Of a DNA stretch of 64,000 nucleotides, positions 1 through 8,911 are shown piece by piece (the first letter of the stretch is position 1; every line of letters starts with the position of its first letter). Location of the stretch: the NCBI GenBank assembly GCA_963748105.1, contig CAVVHP010000015.1, positions 29,847-93,846 of the forward strand, given 5' to 3'. The notes under the pieces are model-generated. The model was not told the origin of the DNA, did no database searches, and saw nothing but the letters and a program-made list of their open reading frames with translations. This DNA is from JAKAGZ01 sp963748105 (GTDB lineage: Bacteria > Bacteroidota > Ignavibacteria > Ignavibacteriales > Ignavibacteriaceae). A program made the translations under genes and the position numbers.

Positions 1-357
1 CCCTATCATCTCAGAAATATATCCAACCGGGCAGAGCCAGCTGCAAAATGATTTTCCGAAAAGAAGTGACATTAGAATAATTGCAAAGAAAATGAAAAGT
101 CCCGCCGGGTGAGCCGGATGAATTTCACCGGTAGTAAGAAACAAATAAAAACTCATAAGCGAGCTGATTGGCAAAAATCCCTCAGCACCGGGCGGTCGGT
201 TATGAAAAGCAGCGGCACCGCCCGATTGTAAATAGTTTGCAAACTGATAAAATTCTACGCCAATCCAGATGCAGAGTAATGCGAAAGCTGTTTGAATATA
301 AAATCTGTATTTCTGAATCGGCTTTTCGTTATTTCTTATTATTTTTTTCTTTTTCAT
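1..357 (-). CDS. 4Fe-4S membrane protein, NapH/CcoG-like (N-terminal part)
   Basis: The gene starts at 357 and runs off the left edge of the window; 119 codons are visible. The protein begins with a lysine-rich stretch, then a hydrophobic segment (residues about 19-35), a periplasmic-looking loop and a second hydrophobic segment (about 80-97) that leads into CSWLCPVGYIS. The CxxxCP motif just after a membrane helix is typical of the polyferredoxin-like NapH/NosR/CcoG group, which pass electrons across the membrane or help assemble oxidases. The ferredoxin domain that should follow is outside the window, so the exact family is open. It lies 43 nt downstream of the Rrf2 regulator on the same strand, and has its own copy of the regulator's putative operator just upstream of the start. 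Confidence 0.75.
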   Translation of the reverse strand, partial: MKKKKIIRNNEKPIQKYRFYIQTAFALLCIWIGVEFYQFANYLQSGGAAAFHNRPPGAEGFLPISSLMSFYLFLTTGEIHPAHPAGLFIFFAIILMSLLFGKSFCSWLCPVGYISEMIG

Positions 358-361
358 TTTG

Positions 362-383
362 TATCAGATATTTTTATCCGATT
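362..383 (-). promoter_or_regulatory. Putative Rrf2 operator, copy 2
   Basis: Inverted repeat TATCAGA-n8-TCCGATT directly upstream of the 4Fe-4S protein start. Arm sequence and spacer length match the repeat at 840-861 upstream of the Rrf2 gene (AATCAGA-n8-TCTGATT) with two arm differences. Two copies with identical geometry, each next to a start codon in one short Rrf2 locus, suggest one regulator binds both. Confidence 0.5.
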
Positions 384-400
384 TAATTCCAAAAAAAAGC

Positions 401-833
401 TCAAAGGCTTTTTACCTTATTCAAAGTTTTCTGTTTGAATTTATCCAGGGTTTCTTCGGTTAACATGTTATAAGCCTGTGTTCTTAATTCGCCCCAGTTG
501 TGGTGCACCGGGCATGGACTGATCGGGAGAGCAATTCGGAAAGCCGAGCACGCAGCTGCTAAAAATATCCAGCCCGTCAATTGCGGCGACAACATCGATC
601 AACCTGATTTTCTCCGGGGCTTTGGCCAGCGTAAATCCTCCGTTTTTTCCCTTCTTCGATTCCACTATCCCGCTCTCAGTTAAGCTCTGCAGAATTTTGG
701 AGACAAACTCTTTTGGGATGCCGAGCGATTTGGCTATCTCATCCGAGGGTATCACATTTTCGCTAAGGTGGGCGGCAAGATAAAGAACCGCTTGAATTCC
801 ATATTCACACTTTTTTGAAAAAATTACTGTCAT
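401..833 (-). CDS. Rrf2 family transcriptional regulator (one frameshift)
   Basis: Winged-helix regulator of the Rrf2/IscR/NsrR group. Residues 1-90 hold the typical start KKCEYGIQAVLYLA, the recognition region IPKEFVSKILQSL and the wing with GKNGGF. The C-terminal iron-sulfur ligand region reads ...CVLGFPNCS, then the frame breaks; the next frame continues SPCPVHHNWGELR to a stop at 401. Deleting one base from the CCC/GGG run at 525-527 gives a 143-residue protein with C-x7-C-x5-C ligand spacing, the normal arrangement for a [2Fe-2S]- or [4Fe-4S]-sensing member. As written, the gene would stop early at 468 and lose the last cysteine. The break is probably a sequence error. The gene likely controls itself and the downstream Fe-S membrane protein through the repeats at 840-861 and 362-383. 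Confidence 0.85.
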
Positions 834-839
834 TTTATA

Positions 840-861
840 AATCAGATTAAATTGTCTGATT
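840..861 (-). promoter_or_regulatory. Putative Rrf2 operator, copy 1
   Basis: Perfect 7-bp inverted repeat AATCAGA-n8-TCTGATT, six bases upstream of the Rrf2 start codon, well placed for autoregulation. A second copy with the same 8-nt spacer sits at 362-383 before the next gene. Confidence 0.55.
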
Positions 862-979
862 AAAAATAAAAAGAATAGATATATTTGTCAAGTTAATTTT
901 GGAGGGGATTATTTGTCCATTAATTTACTCCCTTTATGCGGCTTAGCGCTGGAGTATGATCTTCTTTATAGAAACAAAA

Positions 980-1067
980 CGACTAATTCTAAAATTTCCC
1001 AAATGCCGAATGCGAGAACAGCCTGCCGCGCCCTGGCGGGCTGTCGCCTTAAGCAATGGTTAGGTAC
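980..1067. repeat. Imperfect hairpin repeat downstream of the Kelch gene
   Basis: The core is ACAGCCTGCC (1018-1027), a 7-nt loop and GGCGGGCTGT (1035-1044), a 10-bp stem with one G-T pair. Weaker pairing continues outward for about 15 nt on each side, with a 2-nt bulge, and the right arm ends in GGTTAGGT (1059-1066). This resembles an integron attC end (GTTRRRY), but I find no matching left core site, so a REP-like palindrome is at least as likely. Related palindromes occur at 2152-2171 and 59764-59783. The rest of 862-1086 holds no convincing gene. Confidence 0.5.
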
Positions 1068-1086
1068 GGATTATCAATTTGCCCAA

Positions 1087-2034
1087 TTATTTTATTAATG
1101 ATATATCCAGGCTTTCAGTGCTGGATATTGCAGATGAACCGGATGAATATTGATTACCGCCAAAAACATATAATGTACCATCAATAATTTGCGTGCCTGC
1201 ATGCCTTCTGCCAATCATATTAGAATCGAACCTTTTAAACTCTTTTGTCTTTGTATCATAGTAAGCCAGAGAATTAAGATCATTATAAGAGCCGACTAAC
1301 CATATTCTTCTTCCGTCTGATGCAGTACAGTGCGCAGAAGTCTTAATTGGTAAATCTCCCAGATGTGTCCAGGTAGAATCCTTAATATTATATGCATCTA
1401 TTCCAGTCTGCATATATCTGCCGTCATATCCTCCAAGCACATACAGAATTCCTTCAATAATCACCCCGCTGGTTTGTTTTGCTTTCGGCATATCGGGCAG
1501 TCTTTTCCATAAAGATTTCACCGGATCATATTCATAAAAGGAGTTAGAAAATCCATAAGAATTTTCTCCGCCAAAGAAGTATATCTTGTTATGCCAGGCA
1601 GCTGAACCCGCGCTTATAACCGGGTATGGATTATCCGGCCCGGCTGATATTTGATTTGTATTTAAATCATATATTTCCAGACTCCTTACAAAGCCCCGCA
1701 CATTTGAGCTAATATACTCGCCATTAAAAATATAGATTTTATTTTCTGAGCCTATATATTCTGCATTACAATACCTTCTCGGAGTAAGACTATCGCTTAG
1801 TATTGACCATTTATTTTCGGCTATATTATATTTATCCATACTGCCTGAAACATACGCGGTAGTATTATTGGAGCCACCAACCACGTAAATATTTTTACCG
1901 TCCGTTGTACTCCCGAAGCCATAACACTTATAACTCATATCTGCCAATGGTTTTAACTCTGCTTTCTCAGTTATAAGCGAAGTGGAACAGGAAGCCAAAA
2001 GAACTAAAGAGAATAACAGGAATATCTTTTTCAT
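1087..2034 (-). CDS. Kelch-repeat lipoprotein
   Basis: The protein is 315 residues long. It has a lipoprotein signal peptide (LLASC lipobox, cysteine at residue 16) and then about five Kelch repeats, seen as recurring GG pairs (VVGGSNN, FFGGENS, VLGGYDG, VFGGNQY) each followed by aromatic residues and W or Y. It should fold into a beta-propeller anchored to the membrane through lipid, facing the periplasm or the cell surface. Kelch propellers bind other proteins or sugars; N-acetylneuraminate epimerases share this fold, but no catalytic residues can be assigned here. A GAGGATGA ribosome site precedes the ATG. The gene stands alone, flanked by palindromic repeats on both sides. Confidence 0.85.
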   Translation of the reverse strand: MKKIFLLFSLVLLASCSTSLITEKAELKPLADMSYKCYGFGSTTDGKNIYVVGGSNNTTAYVSGSMDKYNIAENKWSILSDSLTPRRYCNAEYIGSENKIYIFNGEYISSNVRGFVRSLEIYDLNTNQISAGPDNPYPVISAGSAAWHNKIYFFGGENSYGFSNSFYEYDPVKSLWKRLPDMPKAKQTSGVIIEGILYVLGGYDGRYMQTGIDAYNIKDSTWTHLGDLPIKTSAHCTASDGRRIWLVGSYNDLNSLAYYDTKTKEFKRFDSNMIGRRHAGTQIIDGTLYVFGGNQYSSGSSAISSTESLDISLIK

Positions 2035-2151
2035 ATCTCATCCTCATTAAAAATGTTCTCTCTCAAAGATTCTATTACTACTTTTTGCAATTACTCATAT
2101 AAAAGGATTACATATCTTTTCATTACGTGTAACGATTTTGCGGCTAACGCG

Positions 2152-2276
2152 CCCGCCTTCCGGTAGGCAGGTATATATTCCACAATAATTTCAGTCTAAC
2201 GTCTTCTTTCACAAATTCCGCTATCTAAATCATGCGTGTAAATAATCATTATCTTTGCAGGCTTGCGCCCTGCAAA
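2152..2276. repeat. Palindromic repeats in the 2035-2502 gene-free region
   Basis: Two hairpins stand out: CCCGCCT-n6-AGGCAGG at 2152-2171, and TTTGCAGG-n7-CCTGCAAA at 2254-2276. The first belongs to the same family as 1018-1044 and 59764-59783. On the minus strand it is followed by CGCGTTAGCC, again attC-like at its end only. Neither hairpin has a T-run, so they are not ordinary terminators. No reading frame in the 470-nt gap looks real. Confidence 0.5.
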
Positions 2277-2432
2277 TTCTTACACTGTACTTATTTCATA
2301 CTATGTTTTTGCAAATTCCGGTAATTATATCTGAATAGCAAGGATTTTCTGAAAGGATTTATTTAAAGGTAGGTTTCATTGAATTAACGGTCAGGAATAC
2401 CTTAAAAAACCCTCCAATTTTAAAGCATCCCA

Positions 2433-2452
2433 GAATCCTTTTCGTTAAGTTT
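2433..2452 (+). repeat. 20-nt direct repeat flanking the Fic gene (left copy)
   Basis: GAATCCTTTTCGTTAAGTTT is repeated at 3722-3741 with two mismatches, so the copies bracket the Fic pseudogene about 1.28 kb apart in direct orientation. The right copy overlaps TAAATTTG (3735-3742), which fits the Bacteroidota -7 promoter box, so a duplicated promoter is an alternative to an insertion footprint. Confidence 0.4.
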
Positions 2453-2502
2453 TATAATACTTCTGATAATAAATATGGGGGATATATGTGAAATGCTCTT
2501 TT

Positions 2503-3527
2503 TTATTCTTCTGACAGATTTTTAATGTATTTTTCAAGATCCCTGATCCTGATATACCATAGTTTTCCCTTCTTTTCTGCGGGCAGCTTTTTTGTGTTTA
2601 TCAGCTTTCTAAGATAATCCTGAGAGTAATTAAAAAACTTTGCGGCATCCCTCAATGAAACGACAGCCTCCTGGTTCATTTCCACGAACTCTTTTCTGCT
2701 TAACCGATTCAAACCATCTTTTAACCTGTTTAAGACAATCTCATCCAATAATGTTACGTTACTTTTCAGAGCATAATTATTAATAGTTTTTGTAGTTGGC
2801 TTCTCCCCTTGTTCAATTTTGCGCAGCATTATTTCAAATTGATCATCTCCGTTCTCCATAGCTTTATAATATTTATCGCGATCATATTTTTATGTGCCTT
2901 TAATAGCTATGTTTACATACCCACAACCTATTAAAATAAATGAGAGTAATATCCTTCCGGCCCTACCATTTCCGTCTTTAAATGGATGAATAGTCTCGAA
3001 GAGTATATGGCTTTCTGCAGCAAGTTTTATTTTATCATATTTCGGATCTTTCAACTTTTCATTAATCCAGCCTATAAAAACTTCCATTGTCTCTCTTACA
3101 AATACATAATCCAGCGGGGTAAATTTTACTTCATTTACTTCCACAGGTTCAAATGAAAACCCCCGAGTTTTCCCTTGAATGAACCAACCTGCTGTTCGTA
3201 TCTCATTAACAATGTATGTATTTGCTTTATGTCTGATATTCTTAAAGAGAACTCCCCCTCCTTGTACAGGTTATTTGCATACTCATACAAAGCGCTTGCT
3301 GCCTCAAAATAACCGAGAATTGCCGCTGACTTTTCATCGTTGATTCGTTTGTTTTTGTTTAATACATCGAGCAGTTCATTTCGGTTGGCAAATATTACTT
3401 CGATTGCTATTGAGTTTCGAATTTCATCACGAAAGAGAGAATACCACTCACTGTTTGATACAGCAATTAAATGAATATTCTTCTCTCGGAGCTCTTCGAA
3501 TTCGTTTATTAATTCTGATCTATTCAT
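2503..3527 (-). pseudogene. Fic domain protein with C-terminal helix-turn-helix, broken
   Basis: Three pieces on one strand reconstruct a single 341-codon Fic gene. The N-terminal 125 residues contain DEIRNSIAIE, matching the class II inhibitory motif SxxxE, and the SFKGK strand. A one-base deletion near 3168-3174 shifts the frame; the next frame continues TRGFSFEPVEVNEVKF and reaches the catalytic HPFKDGNGRAGR motif. An in-frame TAA at 2890-2892 follows YVNIAIKGT, and the same frame goes on for 129 residues to a C-terminal HTH of excisionase/MerR type (SLRDAAKFFNYSQDYLRKLI). The catalytic His and anion-binding GNGR are intact. Fic enzymes transfer AMP from ATP to target proteins. One indel could be a sequence error, but indel plus nonsense codon favours a real pseudogene. 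The last piece could still be made from an ATG at 2859. Confidence 0.8.
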
Positions 3528-3721
3528 ATATTTTCCGAACCTTCCGGACCCTGGTTTTACAGGAATTCGTTATTTTATAAGTATTTAACAATTTTTCATA
3601 TTCAATGGGTTCGGAAATCAGGGATAAAAATTATTTACTTGCCGGAATTAAAAACTAAGGATCCCTTCGGAAAGTCAATGCTCAGAAGATGCTAATAAGA
3701 AGGAATTTTTAATGATTTCCC

Positions 3722-3741
3722 GAATCCTTTTAGTTAAATTT
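3722..3741 (+). repeat. 20-nt direct repeat flanking the Fic gene (right copy)
   Basis: GAATCCTTTTAGTTAAATTT, the partner of 2433-2452. It lies 36 nt upstream of the OsmC-family start. The TAAATTTG it overlaps could be that gene's -7 box, although no TTG lies 19-21 nt before it. Confidence 0.4.
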
Positions 3742-3776
3742 GCATCATACATCAGATAAAAAAACAGGGAAATATT

Positions 3777-4214
3777 ATGGAAAACGCTCATTTTTACACA
3801 ACGACAGTAACCTGGGAAAAAGACAGGATAGGAAATTTAAGCTCCCCTACCCTGCCGGATATAAAAGTTGCGACTCCGCCGGAATTTCCGAAAGGCGCAC
3901 CCAATACATGGTCACCGGAGCATATGTTTGTTGCTTCAGCAAACATTTGCCTTATGACGACATTTCTTGCGATTGCGGAAAATTCAAAATTTGATTTCAA
4001 ATCTTTCACGAGTGAAGCAACGGGTAAATTGGAAAAAGTGGACGGTAAGTTTATGATTTCAGAAATAGAATTTAAACCGATAGTTACAATAGATGATGAA
4101 AGCAAAAAAGACAAAGCAATAAGGTTGGTCGAAAAATCAGAAATGGCCTGCCTGATTTCAAATTCAATGAAATCAAAAGTAATATTAACTCCAACTATAA
4201 ATATAGAAAACTAA
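3777..4214 (+). CDS. OsmC/Ohr family peroxidase-like protein
   Basis: The protein is 145 residues long, the usual size for the family. It has the two family cysteines, one in ASANICLMTT (about residue 57) and one in SEMACLISNS (about residue 122), which act as the peroxidatic and resolving thiols for organic hydroperoxides. The segment WSPEHMFVAS before the first cysteine is the conserved OsmC helix. There is no signal peptide, so it is cytoplasmic. It is followed 14 nt later by a small zinc-ribbon gene on the same strand, probably co-transcribed. Ohr and OsmC subfamilies cannot be separated reliably from sequence alone here; the PEHMFVAS form is more like general OsmC-like proteins. Confidence 0.9.
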   Translation: MENAHFYTTTVTWEKDRIGNLSSPTLPDIKVATPPEFPKGAPNTWSPEHMFVASANICLMTTFLAIAENSKFDFKSFTSEATGKLEKVDGKFMISEIEFKPIVTIDDESKKDKAIRLVEKSEMACLISNSMKSKVILTPTINIEN

Positions 4215-4228
4215 TAGAGGATATAGTT

Positions 4229-4474
4229 ATGCCGATATTTGAATATCAGTGTGAAGATTGTAATACAAAACACGAAGTACTTCACAAATCATCTGTAAAT
4301 CAGGAAGAAGTTTCCTGTCCGAAGTGTAATTCAAAAAAGAATAAAAAATTATTATCTACATTCAGCGCGTCAATGGGCGGAAGCAGTTATTCCGGTTCAT
4401 CCTGTGAAGGCGGAAATTGTGATATCCCGGCACCAACAGGTGGCTGCGCAAGTGGTATGTGCGGATTAAATTAA
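4229..4474 (+). CDS. FmdB-type zinc ribbon protein
   Basis: An 81-residue protein starting MPIFEYQCEDC, the standard start of FmdB/CxxC regulatory proteins. Two CxxC knuckles (CEDC, about residue 8; CPKC, about residue 31) form a zinc ribbon, and the rest is a Gly/Ser/Cys-rich tail ending in CASGMCGLN. The family was named after a formamide/amide-regulon protein but its molecular job is unclear. It follows the OsmC gene closely, and its 3' end overlaps the 3' end of the opposite-strand YihY gene by 4 nt. Confidence 0.85.
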   Translation: MPIFEYQCEDCNTKHEVLHKSSVNQEEVSCPKCNSKKNKKLLSTFSASMGGSSYSGSSCEGGNCDIPAPTGGCASGMCGLN

Positions 4475-5436
4475 TCCGCAATATCTTTCATATATAATCT
4501 GTCGGCGTGAAGCCGAGCGATTTCGGCTCCGATTATAAAAACCGCAGAGGTGCAGTATATCCAGAAAGCAACTACAATAAAAAGGGTATACGCACCGTAA
4601 ATTTTACCTAAATTAGAGAAATTTTGAAGGTAAAAGCCAAAGCCAAGTTTAACGGCTTCCCATAAAATTGCCCCCCAGAGAGCACCCCATAAAGCTGACT
4701 TTCTGTTTATTTTTTTTACAGGTACTGTCAGATACAAAATGCCAAACGAAATGAAGATGACAATCAGTGACAAAAGTGAAAAGAAAACCTGTGCGAAAAT
4801 TCCCGACTCAAAAATAGTATTTACAATATTCCAGTTATGAGCAGCCTGTCTAATAACTTCAATAATAGGGATTGAAAAGGTTATTACCGTAAATATAATA
4901 AGCAGTAATATTATAAGTAAAAAATCTTTCAGCTTGCTCAGGAGTATATTGATATTAATCTCAACGCCGAAAACTTTATTGAGAACTGTACGCATACTGC
5001 TGAATAATTCACTCGCCGCAAAGAATAAAACAAACCCGCCAATTATACCTGCAATTTTTTTATACTGAACCACTTCCTGGATACTGTTAGAAATTATATC
5101 CCTTACGAATTGTGCATATTTTGAATACGGTATTACAGCGTCTATCAGAGTATTTACCTGGCTTTGCATCGACGCTGAATCGAGGACATTTCCCAGCACA
5201 AAAAATATTATCAGCACAAACGGGATGGTGCAAAAGAAAAGAGAAAATGACAAACCGCCGGCAAAAAGAAAAAGATGATGTTCAGCAGATCTTCTCTTAA
5301 GACCAAGAAGATAATGCCGCGAAAACTCCTTAACCTTATGGTAGGACGGTTTGTAGTGCAGGAACAAACGCAGCCTCCGGATAAGCCTGTAAACTTCTGT
5401 CTTCCGAAATTTTTCTGAAATCTTCTTTTTAATCAT
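4471..5436 (-). CDS. YihY/BrkB family inner membrane protein
   Basis: The protein has 321 residues with about six membrane helices, matching the YihY/BrkB family (once misnamed ribonuclease BN). Family features seen are the HHLFLFAGGLSFSLFFCTIPF first helix region, the loop before FVLFFAASELFSSMRTVLNKVFGV, and ALWGALWGAILWEAVK followed by YGAYTLFIVVAFWIYCTSAVFIIGAEIA near the C-terminus. The function is unknown; transport or flippase roles have been suggested. The start overlaps the purL stop by 8 nt, so the two are translationally coupled despite having no known link. Confidence 0.85.
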   Translation of the reverse strand: MIKKKISEKFRKTEVYRLIRRLRLFLHYKPSYHKVKEFSRHYLLGLKRRSAEHHLFLFAGGLSFSLFFCTIPFVLIIFFVLGNVLDSASMQSQVNTLIDAVIPYSKYAQFVRDIISNSIQEVVQYKKIAGIIGGFVLFFAASELFSSMRTVLNKVFGVEININILLSKLKDFLLIILLLIIFTVITFSIPIIEVIRQAAHNWNIVNTIFESGIFAQVFFSLLSLIVIFISFGILYLTVPVKKINRKSALWGALWGAILWEAVKLGFGFYLQNFSNLGKIYGAYTLFIVVAFWIYCTSAVFIIGAEIARLHADRLYMKDIAD

Positions 5437-7654
5437 TCATAATATGTGGAATTGTGTTAAAGTAGATATCGGCAAGTTCACTTAACTCAAATTCCATTTT
5501 ATTATTTACCGAATATTTTTTACCGCCCGTTGTACCAAGCAGCAGAAATTTCTGACCTTTCGCAGTAAGTAAATCTTCAAAAGATTTTTTGTTTTCTTGA
5601 GATATCGAAACTATAATTCTTGACTGGCTTTCAGAAAAAAACGAAAAATACTCACTGGATTTTATCGGTAAATCTACTTTGGCCCCTATTGGCTTTTCAT
5701 TATTTATAATACAACATTCTGCAATTGCCGAAATAATTCCGCCTTCAGAAATATCGTGAGCTGAATTTATAAGTCCTTTTTTTATTAATTCCAGAACCGA
5801 ATTCTGAACTTTCTTCTCCGTTTTAAGATTTAGTTTCGGAGAATCACCGGCAACTTTATTATGAATTACTTTCAGGATATTCACTGCCGCCAAGTTCTTC
5901 AAAATCCTCTCCGATCAGGTAAATAAGATCATTTTCATTTTTAAAGTAAGAAGTAGTTATATTTTTAAGATCTTCAATCAGTCCAACCATCCCGATTGTT
6001 GGAGTTGGATAAACAGCCGTATCTGGTGATTCATTATAGAAACTGACATTTCCGCCGGTAACAGGAGTTTCAAAAAATCTGCACGCTTCCCCCATTCCCT
6101 CAACGGCCTGTTTAAATTGCCAGTAATTTTCGGGCTTGTACGGGTTTCCGAAATTCAGGCAGTTTGTAATTGCCAGGGGAACTCCGCCGGAGCAAACAAT
6201 ATTTCTTGCAGATTCGGCAACGGCAATTTTTGCTCCCTCTTTGGGATTTAAATAAACGTAGCGGGAATTGCAGTCGGTTTTGGCGGCAAGCGCTTTATTG
6301 GTTTCTTTAATATAGATAACCGCGGAGTCACAGCCCGGTCCCGTAATTGTATTTGTCCTTACGGTCGAATCATACTGCTCATAGGCCCATCTTTTTGATA
6401 CGAGGTTGGGAGATGAAAAAACTTTTATGAAGGTTTCCTTTAAATCAGCCGGGTTCGGGTAATTTTGAAAAATCAAAGGCGCGGGTTTCCTTTAAATATA
6501 CCGGTTCTTTTGTTTCCCTGTGATAAACCGGGGCGCCTCCGCCCAGCACCAGTTCAAACGAAGGGAGTACCGCTTTCTCCTCCCCCTGGTAATTGATATG
6601 AATCAATCCGTCGTTGGTAACTTCACCGATTATCTCACAATTCAAATCCCATTTTTCAAAAACATTTTTAACTCTTTCTTCGTAACCTTTTTTAACGCAG
6701 CAAAGCATTCTTTCCTGGCTTTCGGAAAGCATAATTTCGTAAGCAGTCATTCCTTTTTCGCGCAGAGGAACTTTATCAAGATTAATTTTCATTCCTGATT
6801 CTCCTTTCGCGCTCATCTCACTCGTTGAGCACGAAATTCCCGCCGCGCCCATATCCTGAATGCCGATCAGCCAGCCGTTTTTAATAATTTCCAGCGTGGC
6901 TTCGAGTAATAGTTTTTCGGTAAAAGGATCACCAACCTGCACCGAAGGGCGTTTTGCTTCCGATTTTTCTGAAATTTCCTCCGACGCAAAAGTAGCTCCG
7001 TGAATTCCGTCCCTGCCGGTTGATGATCCGACAATCATTACCGGGTTTCCCTCGCCTTTTGAAGTCGCGCTTGCGACCATGTTTTTCTTAACAATCCCTA
7101 TTGCCATCGCGTTTACGAGCGGGTTTCCCTGGTAGGATTCATCAAAATAAATTTCCCCGGCAACAGTCGGAACACCGAAACTGTTCCCGTAATCCCCGAT
7201 TCCCTTTACAACACCGGCAAACAGGAATCTCGTCCTGGCATCTTTTAAAGATCCGAAGCGAAGTGAATTTAAAGAAGCGATCGGTCGTGCGCCCATCGTA
7301 AAAATATCTCTCATAATTCCGCCTACACCGGTTGCCGCTCCCTGGTATGGTTCAACAGCGGACGGGTGGTTATGGCTTTCAATCTTAAATGCCACTGCAA
7401 GGTCATCGCCTATATCAACAAGCCCTGCATTTTCCTCACCGGCTCCGACAAGAAGCCTGCCCCCTTCGCGGGGTAAAGTTTTAAGAAGAGCAATGGAATT
7501 TTTATAACTGCAGTGTTCGCTCCACATTACGCTGAAAATTCCAAGTTCGGTAAATGAGGGAATTCGACCGAGAATATTTTTTACTCTTTCAAATTCTGCT
7601 TCGGTAAGTCCATGTTCCTTCGCTAATTCCAAAGTTACAAGCTGGTTCCTGCAT
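5429..7654 (-). CDS. purL: Phosphoribosylformylglycinamidine synthase subunit PurL (three frameshifts)
   Basis: PurL makes FGAM from FGAR, ATP and glutamine-derived ammonia in purine synthesis. The reading is split at three places, each mended by removing one base: near 7639-7640 (after the true start MQEPA, before VTLELAKEHGL), near 6449-6453 (KLPEPADLKETFIK) and near 5875-5876 (GGSEYLKVIHNK). The mended protein has 740 residues, the normal small-PurL size. Conserved segments are present: FSVMWSEHCSYKNS, ESHNHPSAVEPYQGAATGVGGI cut across the ATP/Mg site, GIQDMGAAGISCSTSEM, and the second-half GGNVSFYNES and DISEGG. PurQ and PurS are not nearby. Three indels in a core gene point to sequence error. 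The start codon is the ATG at 7654, not the TTG at 7632. Confidence 0.92.
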
Positions 7655-7700
7655 TAATTTTTTCCGGGAATTATTTAGAAATTCGTTGATTTGTAAAAAA

Positions 7701-7732
7701 CAAATATAACATTTTTATCCCACGCCATTCAA
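7701..7732 (-). promoter_or_regulatory. Bacteroidota-type promoter for purL
   Basis: On the minus strand TTG is followed after 21 nt by TATATTTG, an exact match to the -33 TTG / -7 TAnnTTTG promoter of Bacteroidota. It ends 47 nt upstream of the purL ATG at 7654. Confidence 0.55.
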
Positions 7733-7871
7733 ATATGGGGTGTATTAAATACTATTTTTGATTAATTTGGAGGAAATTATTGCCTGCGGCTGCTAACACA
7801 AAAGGCCGGCTAACAGGATAATCAGAATTAAAATAGGCTGCTTAATCTTTATAAATATTTGACCATTTAAG

Positions 7872-8901
7872 TCAATTTCCTTTGTCGTAAGGGTAATTCT
7901 CCAGATAGGCCTGGGGAAGGTTTTCTCTCCAGCCTGCGCCGAATAACAAGGATTTTGCATTATAACCCAGCATTCTTAAATACGCTACAACAAATGCGCT
8001 GCTGTGGCCATACTTACTATAAACAACAATGTCCCTGGATGATGGAATTGTCTGTAAATACGAAGTGCTTCTCAGGTCAGAGACATACCCGTTGGACTGC
8101 ATGTAAAACACAGCACGTGGGCGGGTGGCCGGGATTATCAAGCTGCCCGTTTGGGCCCAAAATGTATAAACCATCAAATCCAAAACAGACTATAAATGTA
8201 TTCGTAAAAGTAGAATCCAGCTTATTATAAATAGCACTAAGAGTTGATAAATTGGTTGATAGAGAAGAAGGTACCCGATCCCCGAATGATAATGACATTA
8301 GTAATTGTACTCTTGAAAATATTTTTTCTTTTATCCCGGAAACTGAATTATCAAATGTCACTGCAGGCAACGGAGTGAATGGCGGTCTTTCATATACAAC
8401 GTTTGTAAAATCCGTTGCGGGTTGCGATGAGGAATTCCATGAACCAAGGAAATCAGGGTTCCATGATACCATACCAAATCTTAGAGCGTAAACATTATTG
8501 AAGCCTGCAAATCGCAGCAGACCGGTATAATAAGATGCGGCCTGCCCCGTCTGGCTTACTATTACAATTATGGTATTTTGAGAAATCGATTTAACGGCGG
8601 CCATCAGGTTTGCAGGCTCAATATTTTTTGAGCGGGGGATATGCCCTGCAGCAAATTGAGTTGTAGACCTTATATCCAGAACCTCATAAATGTCCAGGTG
8701 GTCATGCACATCAATGGCAGAATCCAGAGCCGGCATTTGTAAAGAATTAATAAAATCACCCTGAGATTCCAGATACTCTATTATTTTTTCGCCGTTATTT
8801 TCTTCGGTAACAACATCAGTTAAAGCGGAGTCTTTCAGGCATCCACTATTGGCAATAATAATAAAAAAGAACAGCGCAATATATTTAATTGATTTTTTCA
8901 T
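7872..8901 (-). CDS. Tandem rhodanese-like lipoprotein (one frameshift)
   Basis: The start is the ATG at 8901 (MKKSIKYI...), giving a lipoprotein signal with cysteine after IIIANSG. Two rhodanese-like domains follow: the first with DIRSTTQFAAGHIPRSKNI and VIVSQTGQAASYYTGLLRFAG, the second with SDLRSTSYLQTIP and VYSKYGHSSAFVVAYLRMLG. In both, the active loop starts with serine (SQTGQA, SKYGHS) where active sulfurtransferases have cysteine, so neither domain should transfer sulfur. The frame breaks in the GGG/CCC runs at about 8119-8125; removing one base gives 342 residues. It is the last gene of the TonB receptor/DUF4249 block, 10 nt after DUF4249. A binding or structural role on the outer membrane is a guess. 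Confidence 0.75.
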
Positions 8902-8911
8902 AATATTATAA

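Noticed and set aside
980..1067. Complete integron attC site
   Set aside because: The right end fits GTTRRRY but no left RYYYAAC core pairs with it, and no integrase is seen in the window.
5429..7654. Programmed frameshifting in purL
   Set aside because: Three shifts at ordinary short runs, with no slippery heptamer or stimulatory structure and no precedent in PurL. Sequence error explains all three.
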